From assembly GCF_000473365.1 (NCBI RefSeq), contig NZ_KI421517.1, forward strand, positions 2,839,713-2,903,712: a DNA stretch of 64,000 bases. The letters run 5' to 3'. The position numbers and the translations under genes are program-made. The notes under the pieces are model-generated. The model had not been told where the DNA came from. It worked only from the letters and a program-made list of their open reading frames with translations, and ran no database searches. The stretch comes from Adhaeribacter aquaticus DSM 16391 (GTDB taxonomy: Bacteria; Bacteroidota; Bacteroidia; Cytophagales; Hymenobacteraceae). Numbering within the stretch: position 1 is the stretch's first letter; every line of letters starts with the position of its first letter. This document shows positions 28,700-36,291 of this stretch, one piece after another.

Positions 28700-29092
28700 T
28701 TATTTTTTAGATTTTAAGTTGTTTTTCCAGATAGGAACGTAATCGTAGGTAGGGTAAAACTCGGTATCGAAAGCTCCCCAGGCTCCATTCTCAATGGCTA
28801 AATTTAGTGGGCGTAATGCGGATGCAGGAATTTTAACTGTAACAACCTGGCCAATACCCATCATTACATACCATGAAATTACCCGCGCTTCTTTAGGCGG
28901 AAATTGTTCCCAAAGTTTATTCTCTTCCTGCTTTTTCTGAATTTCTTTTAAGCTTTTATCCTGCTGGTGTTTCAGAAAAATGGTAATCATAACGCTGTCG
29001 GAGGAAACGGAAGTTGTATTTCTTATTTGTGCACGGGCGGATGAGAGGTACAAAAAGCAGCCTGTAACTAGCAGAAATAATGATTTTAGCAT
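28700..29092 (-). CDS. Secreted hypothetical protein
   Basis: The start was moved to the ATG at 29092, which opens a clear signal peptide (MLKSLFLLVTGCFLYLSSARA). The mature protein of about 110 residues has a helical Lys/Glu segment (HQQDKSLKEIQKKQEE) and then a mixed region with WYVMMGIGQVVTVK and a Trp/Tyr-rich end. No family recognised. It lies after the TPM-domain genes on the same strand (45 bases), so it could be the last gene of the lemA operon. Confidence 0.65.
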   Translation of the reverse strand: MLKSLFLLVTGCFLYLSSARAQIRNTTSVSSDSVMITIFLKHQQDKSLKEIQKKQEENKLWEQFPPKEARVISWYVMMGIGQVVTVKIPASALRPLNLAIENGAWGAFDTEFYPTYDYVPIWKNNLKSKK

Positions 29093-29137
29093 GTTAAACA
29101 CAGGTTAAGTTTAAGTACTACAATAAAACTATAGCAG

Positions 29138-29929
29138 TTACCAATCGCTGCTGGCCCCGCCGCCGCCAAATGAGCCGCCACCAAAGCCGCCAAAACCACC
29201 TCCGCCGCCACCACCAAAGCCTCCGCCTCCGCCAAAAGGACCACGGCCAGAAGAAAAATCACCGAAAATTACCGGAGGAAAGAAAGGTCCACCTAAAGTG
29301 CGCATTCCCCGGCCCCCTCTGCCGCCGCCACCCTTTTTACGGAAGTTTAATAAGATTATCAAGGCTAGGAAGCCAATTATCAACCAGAACATAACCGGCG
29401 AATCGCCTCCACTTGTGCCTTTAGGATCTGCTTTGTACTGCCCGCTGGCAACATCTATGATAAAACTGGTAGCCTCATCCAACCCTTTATAGTAATCTCC
29501 ATTTCTATAATTTGGTTTTAATGTGTATTCTGTAATGCGTTTAGCAATGGCATCAGGCAAAATAGCCTCCATGCCGTAGCCGGTAGAGATATTTACCTTT
29601 CGCTCCTTTACAGCTGTTAGTATGATAACCCCGTTGTTTTTCCCTTTCTGCCCAATTCCCCAGGTCTCGGCTATACGGTAGGCAAAAGCGGCAATTTCAT
29701 AAGGGCCAATAGAAGAAACATTCACAATGGTAATCTGGGTAGAAGTAGAATCATTGTAAGCGACAAGCTTTCGCTCCAGTGCCGCCACTTCGTCGGGTTG
29801 CAATATGCCAGCTAAATCGTTTACCAACCGCGGCGGATTTGGGCGCGGCGGTACATCTCCGGCCTCCTGTGCAGCCAGTGGTGAAACGGAAATGGTTAGG
29901 TAAAAGAATAGTAGCAGTAAGTTTTTCAT
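29138..29929 (-). CDS. TPM-domain membrane protein with Gly-rich tail (YgcG-like)
   Basis: The start was placed at the ATG at 29929, giving a signal peptide (MKNLLLLFFYLTISVSPLAAQ). The TPM domain (about residues 30-160) has RLVNDLAGILQPDE, ITIVNVSS and NISTGYGMEAILPDA. A membrane helix (FWLIIGFLALIILL) follows, and then a Gly-rich tail ending SSDW. This is the typical layout of YgcG-like proteins encoded beside lemA. The TPM domain is thought to act in the periplasm, in some cases in photosystem or envelope protein turnover; the role in Bacteroidota is not established. Confidence 0.88.
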   Translation of the reverse strand: MKNLLLLFFYLTISVSPLAAQEAGDVPPRPNPPRLVNDLAGILQPDEVAALERKLVAYNDSTSTQITIVNVSSIGPYEIAAFAYRIAETWGIGQKGKNNGVIILTAVKERKVNISTGYGMEAILPDAIAKRITEYTLKPNYRNGDYYKGLDEATSFIIDVASGQYKADPKGTSGGDSPVMFWLIIGFLALIILLNFRKKGGGGRGGRGMRTLGGPFFPPVIFGDFSSGRGPFGGGGGFGGGGGGGFGGFGGGSFGGGGASSDW

Positions 29930-29999
29930 AATATTTAGCGCAGGTATAACAACAGGGCAGGTACCCAAAACAAGGCAAGCCAAAGTTTACTACTCTTAT

Positions 30000-30437
30000 T
30001 TATTCGGTTCCGAAAGAGATATTGTTATCCAGTTCGTTTGTGTCAGCACCTTCCTGGTACGGGAAGTAGGCTTTAAGTTGTTCTCCTGCCATTAGTATTC
30101 CTTTGCTTAAACCCTCGGCATATTTGCCTTGCTTAAAAAAGCCTACTACCAGATTTGTTATTTCGTGCCAGAAGTTAGGTGGAACAACAGCATTTATACC
30201 AGCATCGCCCAAAACAGCAAATTTATGACTTTTTAAGGCTACGTAGAACAAAACGCCATTGCGCAATTTGGTTTGGTGCATGTGCAAATAAGCAAAAACC
30301 TGAGTAGCACGGTCTAGTGTGTCTATTTCGCAGGTATTTTCTATATGAACCCGAATTTCGCCAGAGGTGTTATTCTCAGCTTCCTTAATGGCATTAACTA
30401 TCTGTATTTCGTCTTCTGGCGTGATAGTGTCTTTCAT
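30000..30437 (-). CDS. TPM-domain protein without signal peptide
   Basis: The 145-residue protein is a single TPM domain (EIQIVNAIKEAENNTSGEIRVH, YVALKSHKFAVLGDAGI) without signal peptide or membrane helix. It lies between lemA and the longer TPM protein on the same strand. The three-gene set lemA, short TPM and long TPM is common in Bacteroidota and likely works as a unit at the envelope. The lack of an export signal suggests a cytoplasmic location or export by an unseen route. Confidence 0.87.
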   Translation of the reverse strand: MKDTITPEDEIQIVNAIKEAENNTSGEIRVHIENTCEIDTLDRATQVFAYLHMHQTKLRNGVLFYVALKSHKFAVLGDAGINAVVPPNFWHEITNLVVGFFKQGKYAEGLSKGILMAGEQLKAYFPYQEGADTNELDNNISFGTE

Positions 30438-30457
30438 TTTTCTTTACCTTCAGGTTT

Positions 30458-30507
30458 GGAAGAAAGACAGTAAAAAGCGGTTAGTTGCTTTTTACTGTCT
30501 TTCTTCC
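30458..30507. repeat. Perfect 21-base inverted repeat between lemA and TPM gene
   Basis: GGAAGAAAGACAG... at 30458-30478 pairs base for base with 30487-30507 across an 8-base loop. It lies inside the operon, between the lemA stop (30520) and the next start (30437). On the transcribed minus strand no T-run follows, so it could be an mRNA-stabilising hairpin, a partial terminator or attenuator, or the trace of a small mobile repeat. Confidence 0.85.
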
Positions 30508-30519
30508 TATTGACCACCT

Positions 30520-31098
30520 TTAAAATTGAACGCTTGGAGCCCGCTGCGCATTGGGATCGGCTTCAAATGGCGTTTTGCGTTGGAACCCAAACCAGCCAGC
30601 AAAAATATTGCGCGGGAATGACCTGATATAGGTATTATAATCCTGTACCGCCCCATTGTAGTTCATCCGTTCCACTGATATTCTGTTTTCGGTGCCTTCT
30701 AGTTGGGCCTGCAACTCCAGGAAGTTTTGGTTAGCTCTGAGCTGCGGATAACTCTCAACAGTAGCTAATAGCCGGGAAAGCGAACCACTTAATTGTGACT
30801 GGGCAGCCTGAAATTTTGCTATGTTTTCCGGAGTCAGGTTTTCCGGACTTAACTGGATACTGGTGGCACGGGAGCGGGCTTCAATTACTTCTGTTAAAGT
30901 AGTTTTCTCGAAATTGGCCGCTCCTTTTACCGTATTTACCAGGTTGGGCACTAAATCGGCACGACGCTGGTAAGCGTTTTGCACCTGGGCCCATTTAGCA
31001 CTCACATTTTCGTCCTTTGCTACCATTTCGTTATAGCCGCAGGAGGTTTGAGATAGGAGCACAATAAATCCGAAAAAATAAAGCAATAATTTTTTCAT
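30520..31098 (-). CDS. lemA: LemA family lipoprotein
   Basis: The start was placed at the ATG at 31098, giving a lipoprotein signal (MKKLLLYFFGF..., lipobox SQTSC). The mature part shows the LemA pattern VQNAYQRRADLVPNLVNTVK, a long helical middle and YNTYIRSFPRNIFAGWFGF near the end. LemA proteins are envelope-anchored helical bundles of poorly known function. The gene heads the operon with two TPM-domain proteins, a conserved pairing. Confidence 0.95.
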   Translation of the reverse strand: MKKLLLYFFGFIVLLSQTSCGYNEMVAKDENVSAKWAQVQNAYQRRADLVPNLVNTVKGAANFEKTTLTEVIEARSRATSIQLSPENLTPENIAKFQAAQSQLSGSLSRLLATVESYPQLRANQNFLELQAQLEGTENRISVERMNYNGAVQDYNTYIRSFPRNIFAGWFGFQRKTPFEADPNAQRAPSVQF

Positions 31099-31311
31099 AG
31101 GTTTTATCATCAGTAGAAATTTTTCTTAAATAGTGATTGAAATAGAGGTACGAAATTAGCCAAACACAGTTATAAATATTAAGTATTTGCTATTTAATTT
31201 ATAATTTGAACAAAGTAAAACTTTAGAAATTTTTAATTAAAAGAAGCTTGGTTAGAAAAATAAGGGCGCTAACCACATATTTTTTATATTGCGCTAAATA
31301 AAACCGTAAAT

Positions 31312-32310
31312 ATGAAGGCTATCATTCCCGTTGCTGGTATTGGTTTACGACTTCGCCCACACACCCATACCCAGCCTAAGGCTTTAATACCAGTGGCAGG
31401 TAATACCATTTTGGGCCACATCATCGACCGTTTATTAGCGGGTGGTATAAATCAGTTTGTTTTTATTATCGGGTATCTAGGCGAGAAAATTGAGGCTTTT
31501 GTAAAGCGGGAATACCCGCAGGTACAAACAGAATTTGTGGTGCAGGAACCACGGGAGGGTATTGGCCATGCCTTATACATTGCCCGCCATACCTTTGAGC
31601 AGGAAACAGATATTTTAATTGTACTGGGCGATACTATTGTGGAGACCGATATGGAGAAGTTGCTCAGCTTCCCGGGTACCATGCTGGCTGTAAAAAAGGT
31701 AGATACGCCTTCTTTATTTGGTGTTACAGAAATAGATGCTAATGAACAGGTAATTAAAGTTATAGAGAAACCAAAAATCCCGAAATCGAATATTGCTTTA
31801 GTTGGGCTTTATAAAATACACCAGCCTCACCTGCTTGTAAAGGCATTAGGTTTTATCATGCAGCAAAATATCAGGACAATGGGAGAATTTCATCTATCAG
31901 ATGCCCTGATGCAATTGGTAAAGCAAGGTGAAAAAATGGCTGTACAAGAAGTTGATAGCTGGTTTGATTGTGGCCGAAAGGATACACTTCTGGAGGCAAA
32001 TGCTATTTTATTGCATCGGCTGGCTTCTCAGCAAAATGAACAACCGCAGTTCCCTAATACTATTATTATTCAGCCAGTAAGTATTGGCAAAAACTGCACA
32101 ATCTCTAATTCCATTATTGGGCCCAATGTTGCTATCGGCGATAACACCATTGTTCAAAATACTATCCTGCACGATTCTATTATTGGCTCATACAGCGAGC
32201 TCAGGAACACGGTTATGCACGATTCAATTGTAGGCAGCGACTCTTCGCTTCTGGGACTTAGCCATAGCTTTAACATTGGCGATAATACAGAAATAAACTT
32301 TAGTGAATAA
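31312..32310 (+). CDS. Sugar-phosphate nucleotidyltransferase
   Basis: The 332-residue protein has the pyrophosphorylase signature IPVAGIGLRLRPHT...QPKAL at the start, VLGDTI for metal binding, IEKP and a catalytic-region WFDCG. The C-terminal part is a left-handed beta-helix of hexapeptide repeats (SIGKNCTISNSIIG, AIGDNTIV). It would couple a hexose 1-phosphate to an NTP, as glucose-1-phosphate thymidylyl- or uridylyltransferases and mannose-1-phosphate guanylyltransferases do. The exact sugar and nucleotide are not decided by these motifs. Single gene. Confidence 0.88.
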   Translation: MKAIIPVAGIGLRLRPHTHTQPKALIPVAGNTILGHIIDRLLAGGINQFVFIIGYLGEKIEAFVKREYPQVQTEFVVQEPREGIGHALYIARHTFEQETDILIVLGDTIVETDMEKLLSFPGTMLAVKKVDTPSLFGVTEIDANEQVIKVIEKPKIPKSNIALVGLYKIHQPHLLVKALGFIMQQNIRTMGEFHLSDALMQLVKQGEKMAVQEVDSWFDCGRKDTLLEANAILLHRLASQQNEQPQFPNTIIIQPVSIGKNCTISNSIIGPNVAIGDNTIVQNTILHDSIIGSYSELRNTVMHDSIVGSDSSLLGLSHSFNIGDNTEINFSE

Positions 32311-32377
32311 TCTTTTCGGATGAACAGGATTATGGGCCCATCTTATATCCAGTTTCCCCTCATTTAAGTAAGTATGA

Positions 32378-32710
32378 TTTAGTGCAGTGGCCGGAGCGGC
32401 TAAAAAAGAGGATACTGGAGTATTTATAAAACTACTGGCGCTAGTTCGGTGACTGCGAAATATATTTTACCAGAAATTTAAATCAACTGATTTGCGAAGT
32501 GCCAGTAAAGAAGAATTAGCTTTATTACTCAACTTTCGGCGGGCAAAGCGGGGCATGCTTGAGGGTGGTTGAGAGGACCGTGAATCAGAAATCGGGCGGA
32601 TTTTAGCCAATATAAACAAGCTATAGTCAGCTGAAGAAATTGAGCAGGAGATGTGGCAGGAGTTTCTGAAAGAAAAAAATAAATTTATTCTAAACTACTT
32701 AAATATATAA
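32378..32710 (+). pseudogene. Decayed small gene with in-frame stops
   Basis: One reading frame reads as protein through four segments split by stop codons at 32450 (TGA), 32570 (TGA) and 32624 (TAG) and ends at TAA 32708-32710. The segments include ASKEELALLLNFRRAKRGM, EDRESEIGRILANINKL and SAEEIEQEMWQEFLKEK, all in the same frame and of normal protein composition. This is what point-mutation decay of one small helical protein would leave. I do not recognise the family. It lies directly upstream of the seven-gene cytoskeletal operon. Confidence 0.5.
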
Positions 32711-32779
32711 TAAAGCTATTTTTCTGAGGTTTTATAAAAACCAGAACATGCCTTTCGTTAGCCCGTAAGACAGGTATAG

Positions 32780-32787
32780 TATTTTTG
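32780..32787 (+). promoter_or_regulatory. Possible -7 element of the cytoskeletal operon
   Basis: TATTTTTG fits TAnnTTTG and ends 48 bases before the first gene of the operon. The upstream element is poor: TTTC at 32753 rather than TTG at the ideal spacing. Confidence 0.3.
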
Positions 32788-32835
32788 GTATTTAATTTGT
32801 TTAGATAAAATAAATCTTACAGATAAACCCGATAC

Positions 32836-34155
32836 ATGGCCAACACTACCCCTTACGTATTCCGGAAACTAACTGCAGTTTTTTTGCTGCTTTTGGTTTT
32901 TACCTTTTCCTGTTCTCCGGATAAAAAGCAAAAAGAGAACACTTCCCGAACAACTGCCAGTCCGGAAAAAAATAAAGTTGCGCCCGTGGCCACTAACAAC
33001 ATAAACCAGGTGAATGTTTACCTGGAAGTTTCGGGTAGCATGAAAGGGTTTATGCCCACCAATAAAGCGAATGGCATTACCGGATTTCAGAAAATTATAG
33101 ATCCTTTTCTAGCCACTATTCAACAGAGCAATACTATTCAGCGCAAATCTTACTTCGAGGTACGGGAAAAACCATATGCTATTGACTATGAAAAACTAGC
33201 GCAAACGGTTCGGTACGGTATTCAACAATCGGCTAGCAGTACCACCATTCCGGCCATTCTGGATTCAGTTATTTCTAAAAACCCCGACGGCGTAAATATT
33301 CTTATTTCTGATTTTATTTATTCGCCGGAAAATGGACGGGCGGTAAGTTTTGTGGGCACTGATATTTATAGGGTTTTGTCAAAAGCCAGGCAGCAAGGGC
33401 AAGCCATATCGGTTTTCGCCTCAACTTCTGATTTTGATGGTACTTTTTACCCAGCCATTAAAACAGGCAGAAGAACCGTAGAAAAATGTTGCGAAACGCC
33501 CGTGCCGTATTATGTTTGGGTAATTGGTAAACCCGAAATGGTAAGTTTATTTAACCGGGAAGTAGTACGAAATGCATTTGCCGAAGAAGCGCATGCCGGT
33601 TTTTCCTTTGAAGCCCCTGCTTATTCTGTACTCGACAAATACCTGCCGGTTGGCAGCTGGTATTGCGCCTCCCGGAGTGGTAATTGCCAGGAAGTAGCTA
33701 TTAGTGATTTAGGTTCGCCGGCCGAAATGGTGGTAGGCATTAACTTAGGCAATTTGCCAGCCGCGTTTGCCAGTGAAACTTACCTGAAACAAAATCTAAA
33801 AGTAGAAGCACCGAATACCGATATTAAGGTTACCAATATTTATCCGGCTGCCCAATTCAGAACTTTAAAAGGAGTAGCAGAAAAAAATACAGATCCTTTA
33901 AAGCCTTACACCCACTTTGTAAGAATTAAATTAACTAAGCTTAATGCTCCGCAAACCGAAGTGCATTTTACATTAGCTAATCAGCGTCCGGCTTGGGTAC
34001 AGCAGTGGACTACTACCGACGATAGCCAGATAAACCAGGAAGGTGCCAAGACGTTTAACCTGTCGGGTATTATGGATGGAGTGGAACGTGCCTTTGGCAC
34101 AGGAGCAAACGCCAATATTTTTGATGTGGTAGTAACGCTGAGAAAAGAAAAATAG
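32836..34155 (+). CDS. Von Willebrand A-like lipoprotein of the cytoskeletal operon
   Basis: The 439-residue protein has a lipoprotein signal with the lipobox Cys at residue 26, then a polar linker. The sequence VNVYLEVSGSMKGF (residues 59-72) resembles the first metal-site strand of a von Willebrand A domain, with Glu64-x-Ser66-x-Ser68 in place of Asp-x-Ser-x-Ser. A second VWA-like strand, NILISDFIY, lies near residues 155-163. The end of the protein looks beta-rich. It would be anchored in the inner or outer membrane facing the periplasm, where it could bind a partner protein. It is first in the seven-gene unit. Confidence 0.72.
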   Translation: MANTTPYVFRKLTAVFLLLLVFTFSCSPDKKQKENTSRTTASPEKNKVAPVATNNINQVNVYLEVSGSMKGFMPTNKANGITGFQKIIDPFLATIQQSNTIQRKSYFEVREKPYAIDYEKLAQTVRYGIQQSASSTTIPAILDSVISKNPDGVNILISDFIYSPENGRAVSFVGTDIYRVLSKARQQGQAISVFASTSDFDGTFYPAIKTGRRTVEKCCETPVPYYVWVIGKPEMVSLFNREVVRNAFAEEAHAGFSFEAPAYSVLDKYLPVGSWYCASRSGNCQEVAISDLGSPAEMVVGINLGNLPAAFASETYLKQNLKVEAPNTDIKVTNIYPAAQFRTLKGVAEKNTDPLKPYTHFVRIKLTKLNAPQTEVHFTLANQRPAWVQQWTTTDDSQINQEGAKTFNLSGIMDGVERAFGTGANANIFDVVVTLRKEK

Positions 34156-34220
34156 AAGGCTTTTATTCTATTGCACAGATTAAACTTATCATAAATAACT
34201 TAAAACGTATTACATAAAAT

Positions 34221-34625
34221 ATGCTACCTGGATTTTTTAAATTTATTTACGAGCTGTTCCTTTCGTCTCCACAACCGCCGCAAACGCGTCCAATTTTTTG
34301 GAACGAAATTTTCCCGACTGTGGGTCTGGTAAATATTGCCTTAAGCTTATTGTTTATGGCCATATTCTATTACCTCATTAATCATATTTTACCAATAGCC
34401 TTTTTCAAGAAGGCTGGCCATTGGGCTATATTTTTATTCCTGAATGCGGCCTTAAATTTTTGGTTTGCTTTGCAATACTGCGATGGGAAAGAGGTAGAGC
34501 AAAATTCATATGTGTGGAGTTTTTGCACAGTTAATGCCATATATGCAGCTATATTCTATATACTTTTTTCTTTCCTTTTCCGTCGCTGGTCTCGTGGAGC
34601 CAGTACAACCCCATTCAAATTTTAA
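34221..34625 (+). CDS. Small integral membrane protein of the cytoskeletal operon
   Basis: The 134-residue protein has three or four hydrophobic helices: VGLVNIALSLLFMAIFYYLI, a middle WAIFLFLNAALNFWFAL, and a last one ending ILFSFLFRRW. Its C-terminal tail is basic. I do not recognise the family. It lies 65 bases after the VWA-like lipoprotein and 97 before the tubulin-like gene, so it is probably the membrane partner of one of them. Confidence 0.65.
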   Translation: MLPGFFKFIYELFLSSPQPPQTRPIFWNEIFPTVGLVNIALSLLFMAIFYYLINHILPIAFFKKAGHWAIFLFLNAALNFWFALQYCDGKEVEQNSYVWSFCTVNAIYAAIFYILFSFLFRRWSRGASTTPFKF

Positions 34626-34686
34626 TTTGAACATTGCTATAGCAAGTATCCTCACTTGCATTATTGTAAATTAACTTAACTAATCC

Positions 34687-34721
34687 GTGGTCTTTGGACT
34701 GTGGACTATTGTACTAAAGAC
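34687..34721 (+). repeat. Degenerate heptanucleotide repeat
   Basis: Five successive 7-base units (GTGGTCT, TTGGACT, GTGGACT, ATTGTAC, TAAAGAC) lie immediately before the ATG of the tubulin-like gene; the first three are clearly related. A related arrangement occurs at 36247, before the actin-like gene. Confidence 0.5.
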
Positions 34722-34722
34722 T

Positions 34723-36174
34723 ATGTCTAAACTATTTATATTCGGAATTGGCGGAACAGGTTCCCGGGTTATCCGGTCCTTAACTATGCTTTTGGCAGCA
34801 GGTGCCGAAATTAAAAACTGCGATAAAGTAGTTCCCATTATTATTGATCCGGATGCTCAGAATGGCGACATGAACCGAACAGTAGAATTACTAAAAGTTT
34901 ATCGGCGCATACACAAGCATTTAGGTAGCAACAGATCTGACGGGTTCTTTAAAACAGATATTAGTACTTTGTCTGGTATTGCCAATGATACCGATGGCGT
35001 AGTACAGGATACCTTTGTTTTTGATTTTGGCGGGATCAACCAGCGCTTCCGCGATTACATTCATTACAATAACTTATCTCCTGGTACCAAAAGTGTAGTA
35101 GATTTATTGTTTACCGAAGATAACCTGGAAAGCCCGCTTACCATTGGTTTTAGAGGAAGTCCTAATATTGGTAGTGTAGTATTAAACAAATTGGTGGACT
35201 CAGCCGAAATTCAATACTTCGCGAAAAATTTCCAGAAAGGTGACCGGATCTTTTTTGTTAGTTCAATTTTTGGCGGTACAGGTGCTGCCGGTTTTCCGCT
35301 CTTGCTTAAGAACTTAAAAAATTCTAATTCACCATTAGCTAATGCCGGATATATTCAGGATGCCTTAACTGGAGCTATTACGGTGCTGCCATACTTTGCT
35401 TTACAAGCCGAAGATGGTAGTGTAATCGACTCCAATACTTTTATTACTAAAACCCGAGCGGCGCTTTCGTACTACGAACAACACCTGAATGGGCTGGAAG
35501 CTTTGTATTACATTGCCGATACGCCGGATGCCCCTTACCAGAATCAGCCGGGTGGTAGCGGTCAGCAAAACAAAGCCCATATTATTGAGTTGCTTAGTGC
35601 GATGGCCGTGCTGGATTTTATGGACTATGGCCAGCCAGATTTTGGATCAGAAACTATTTACCATGAATATGGCTTGAGCGAAGATGCTTCGGAAGTGCAG
35701 TTTGGGCATTTATCGCCGGAGTCAAAAGATAAAATAGCTGAAAGCCTCAGCCGCTTCCTATATTTTGCTAAATATTTCAATAGTTATTTACGCGAGGACA
35801 CCGATTCGCCTTACTATAAAAATTTAGAGCTTAATAATTTATTGGGCAGGGAGCCGCTGTTTAAAGACCTTGATAAATTAATCAACAGCAATGATTTCGG
35901 CTTCCTGAACTGGTTGAAAGAATTAGGTAATAACCGTCGTTCTTTTGCCCCCTTCAACCTAGATACTGATGATTTTAACCGACTTATCCGGGGTAAAGAA
36001 ATCGTTACGAAGGCTTGGAACCCATTTGACAAAGGTATTAGCCATGGTTTTTTCCGGAACGAGCTGGATGCCACCGAGAAGAAGCTTAATGAGCCCGACC
36101 GGTTCCGCAAATTTGTATCCTTATTTGAAGAAGTTACCCAAAAGGCTTTCAATGAGAAAGTAAAAGCGGTGTAG
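34723..36174 (+). CDS. Tubulin/FtsZ-like GTPase
   Basis: The start was placed at the ATG at 34723 (MSKLFIFGIGGTGSR); the frame extends 12 codons upstream from a GTG. The 483-residue protein has a Rossmann-like first strand with GIGGTGSRV (residues 7-15) and a phosphate-binding FGGTGAAG (Gly184 onward) that matches the tubulin signature GGGTGTG/S. This fits the Tubulin_2-like families rather than FtsZ itself: it is longer and lacks the usual FtsZ start. It is predicted to bind GTP and may polymerise in the cytoplasm. The neighbouring motor and actin-like genes suggest a joint envelope-linked role. Confidence 0.78.
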   Translation: MSKLFIFGIGGTGSRVIRSLTMLLAAGAEIKNCDKVVPIIIDPDAQNGDMNRTVELLKVYRRIHKHLGSNRSDGFFKTDISTLSGIANDTDGVVQDTFVFDFGGINQRFRDYIHYNNLSPGTKSVVDLLFTEDNLESPLTIGFRGSPNIGSVVLNKLVDSAEIQYFAKNFQKGDRIFFVSSIFGGTGAAGFPLLLKNLKNSNSPLANAGYIQDALTGAITVLPYFALQAEDGSVIDSNTFITKTRAALSYYEQHLNGLEALYYIADTPDAPYQNQPGGSGQQNKAHIIELLSAMAVLDFMDYGQPDFGSETIYHEYGLSEDASEVQFGHLSPESKDKIAESLSRFLYFAKYFNSYLREDTDSPYYKNLELNNLLGREPLFKDLDKLINSNDFGFLNWLKELGNNRRSFAPFNLDTDDFNRLIRGKEIVTKAWNPFDKGISHGFFRNELDATEKKLNEPDRFRKFVSLFEEVTQKAFNEKVKAV

Positions 36175-36246
36175 TATAGATTTTCAGGAGTGAATAAAGA
36201 GAAAGCTCAGTTTCTAAACAGGAGGGGAGCTTAAAAATAATCAACC

Positions 36247-36272
36247 TATGGATAATAGTCCATAGACTAAAC
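36247..36272 (+). repeat. Heptanucleotide-like palindromic repeat
   Basis: CTATGGA, 6 bases and TCCATAG form an inverted repeat that also has a 7-base period with the GTCCATAGAC that follows. It resembles the heptad units at 34687 and lies 20 bases before the actin-like gene. Confidence 0.4.
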
Positions 36273-36291
36273 CTAACCAAAAATAAAGCAT

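Noticed and set aside
29170..29492. Plus-strand frames rich in Arg, His and Pro
   Set aside because: These are antisense shadows of the Gly-rich tail of the TPM protein.
34723..36174. FtsZ cell-division protein
   Set aside because: The length, the start and the absence of neighbouring division genes argue for a separate tubulin-like family.
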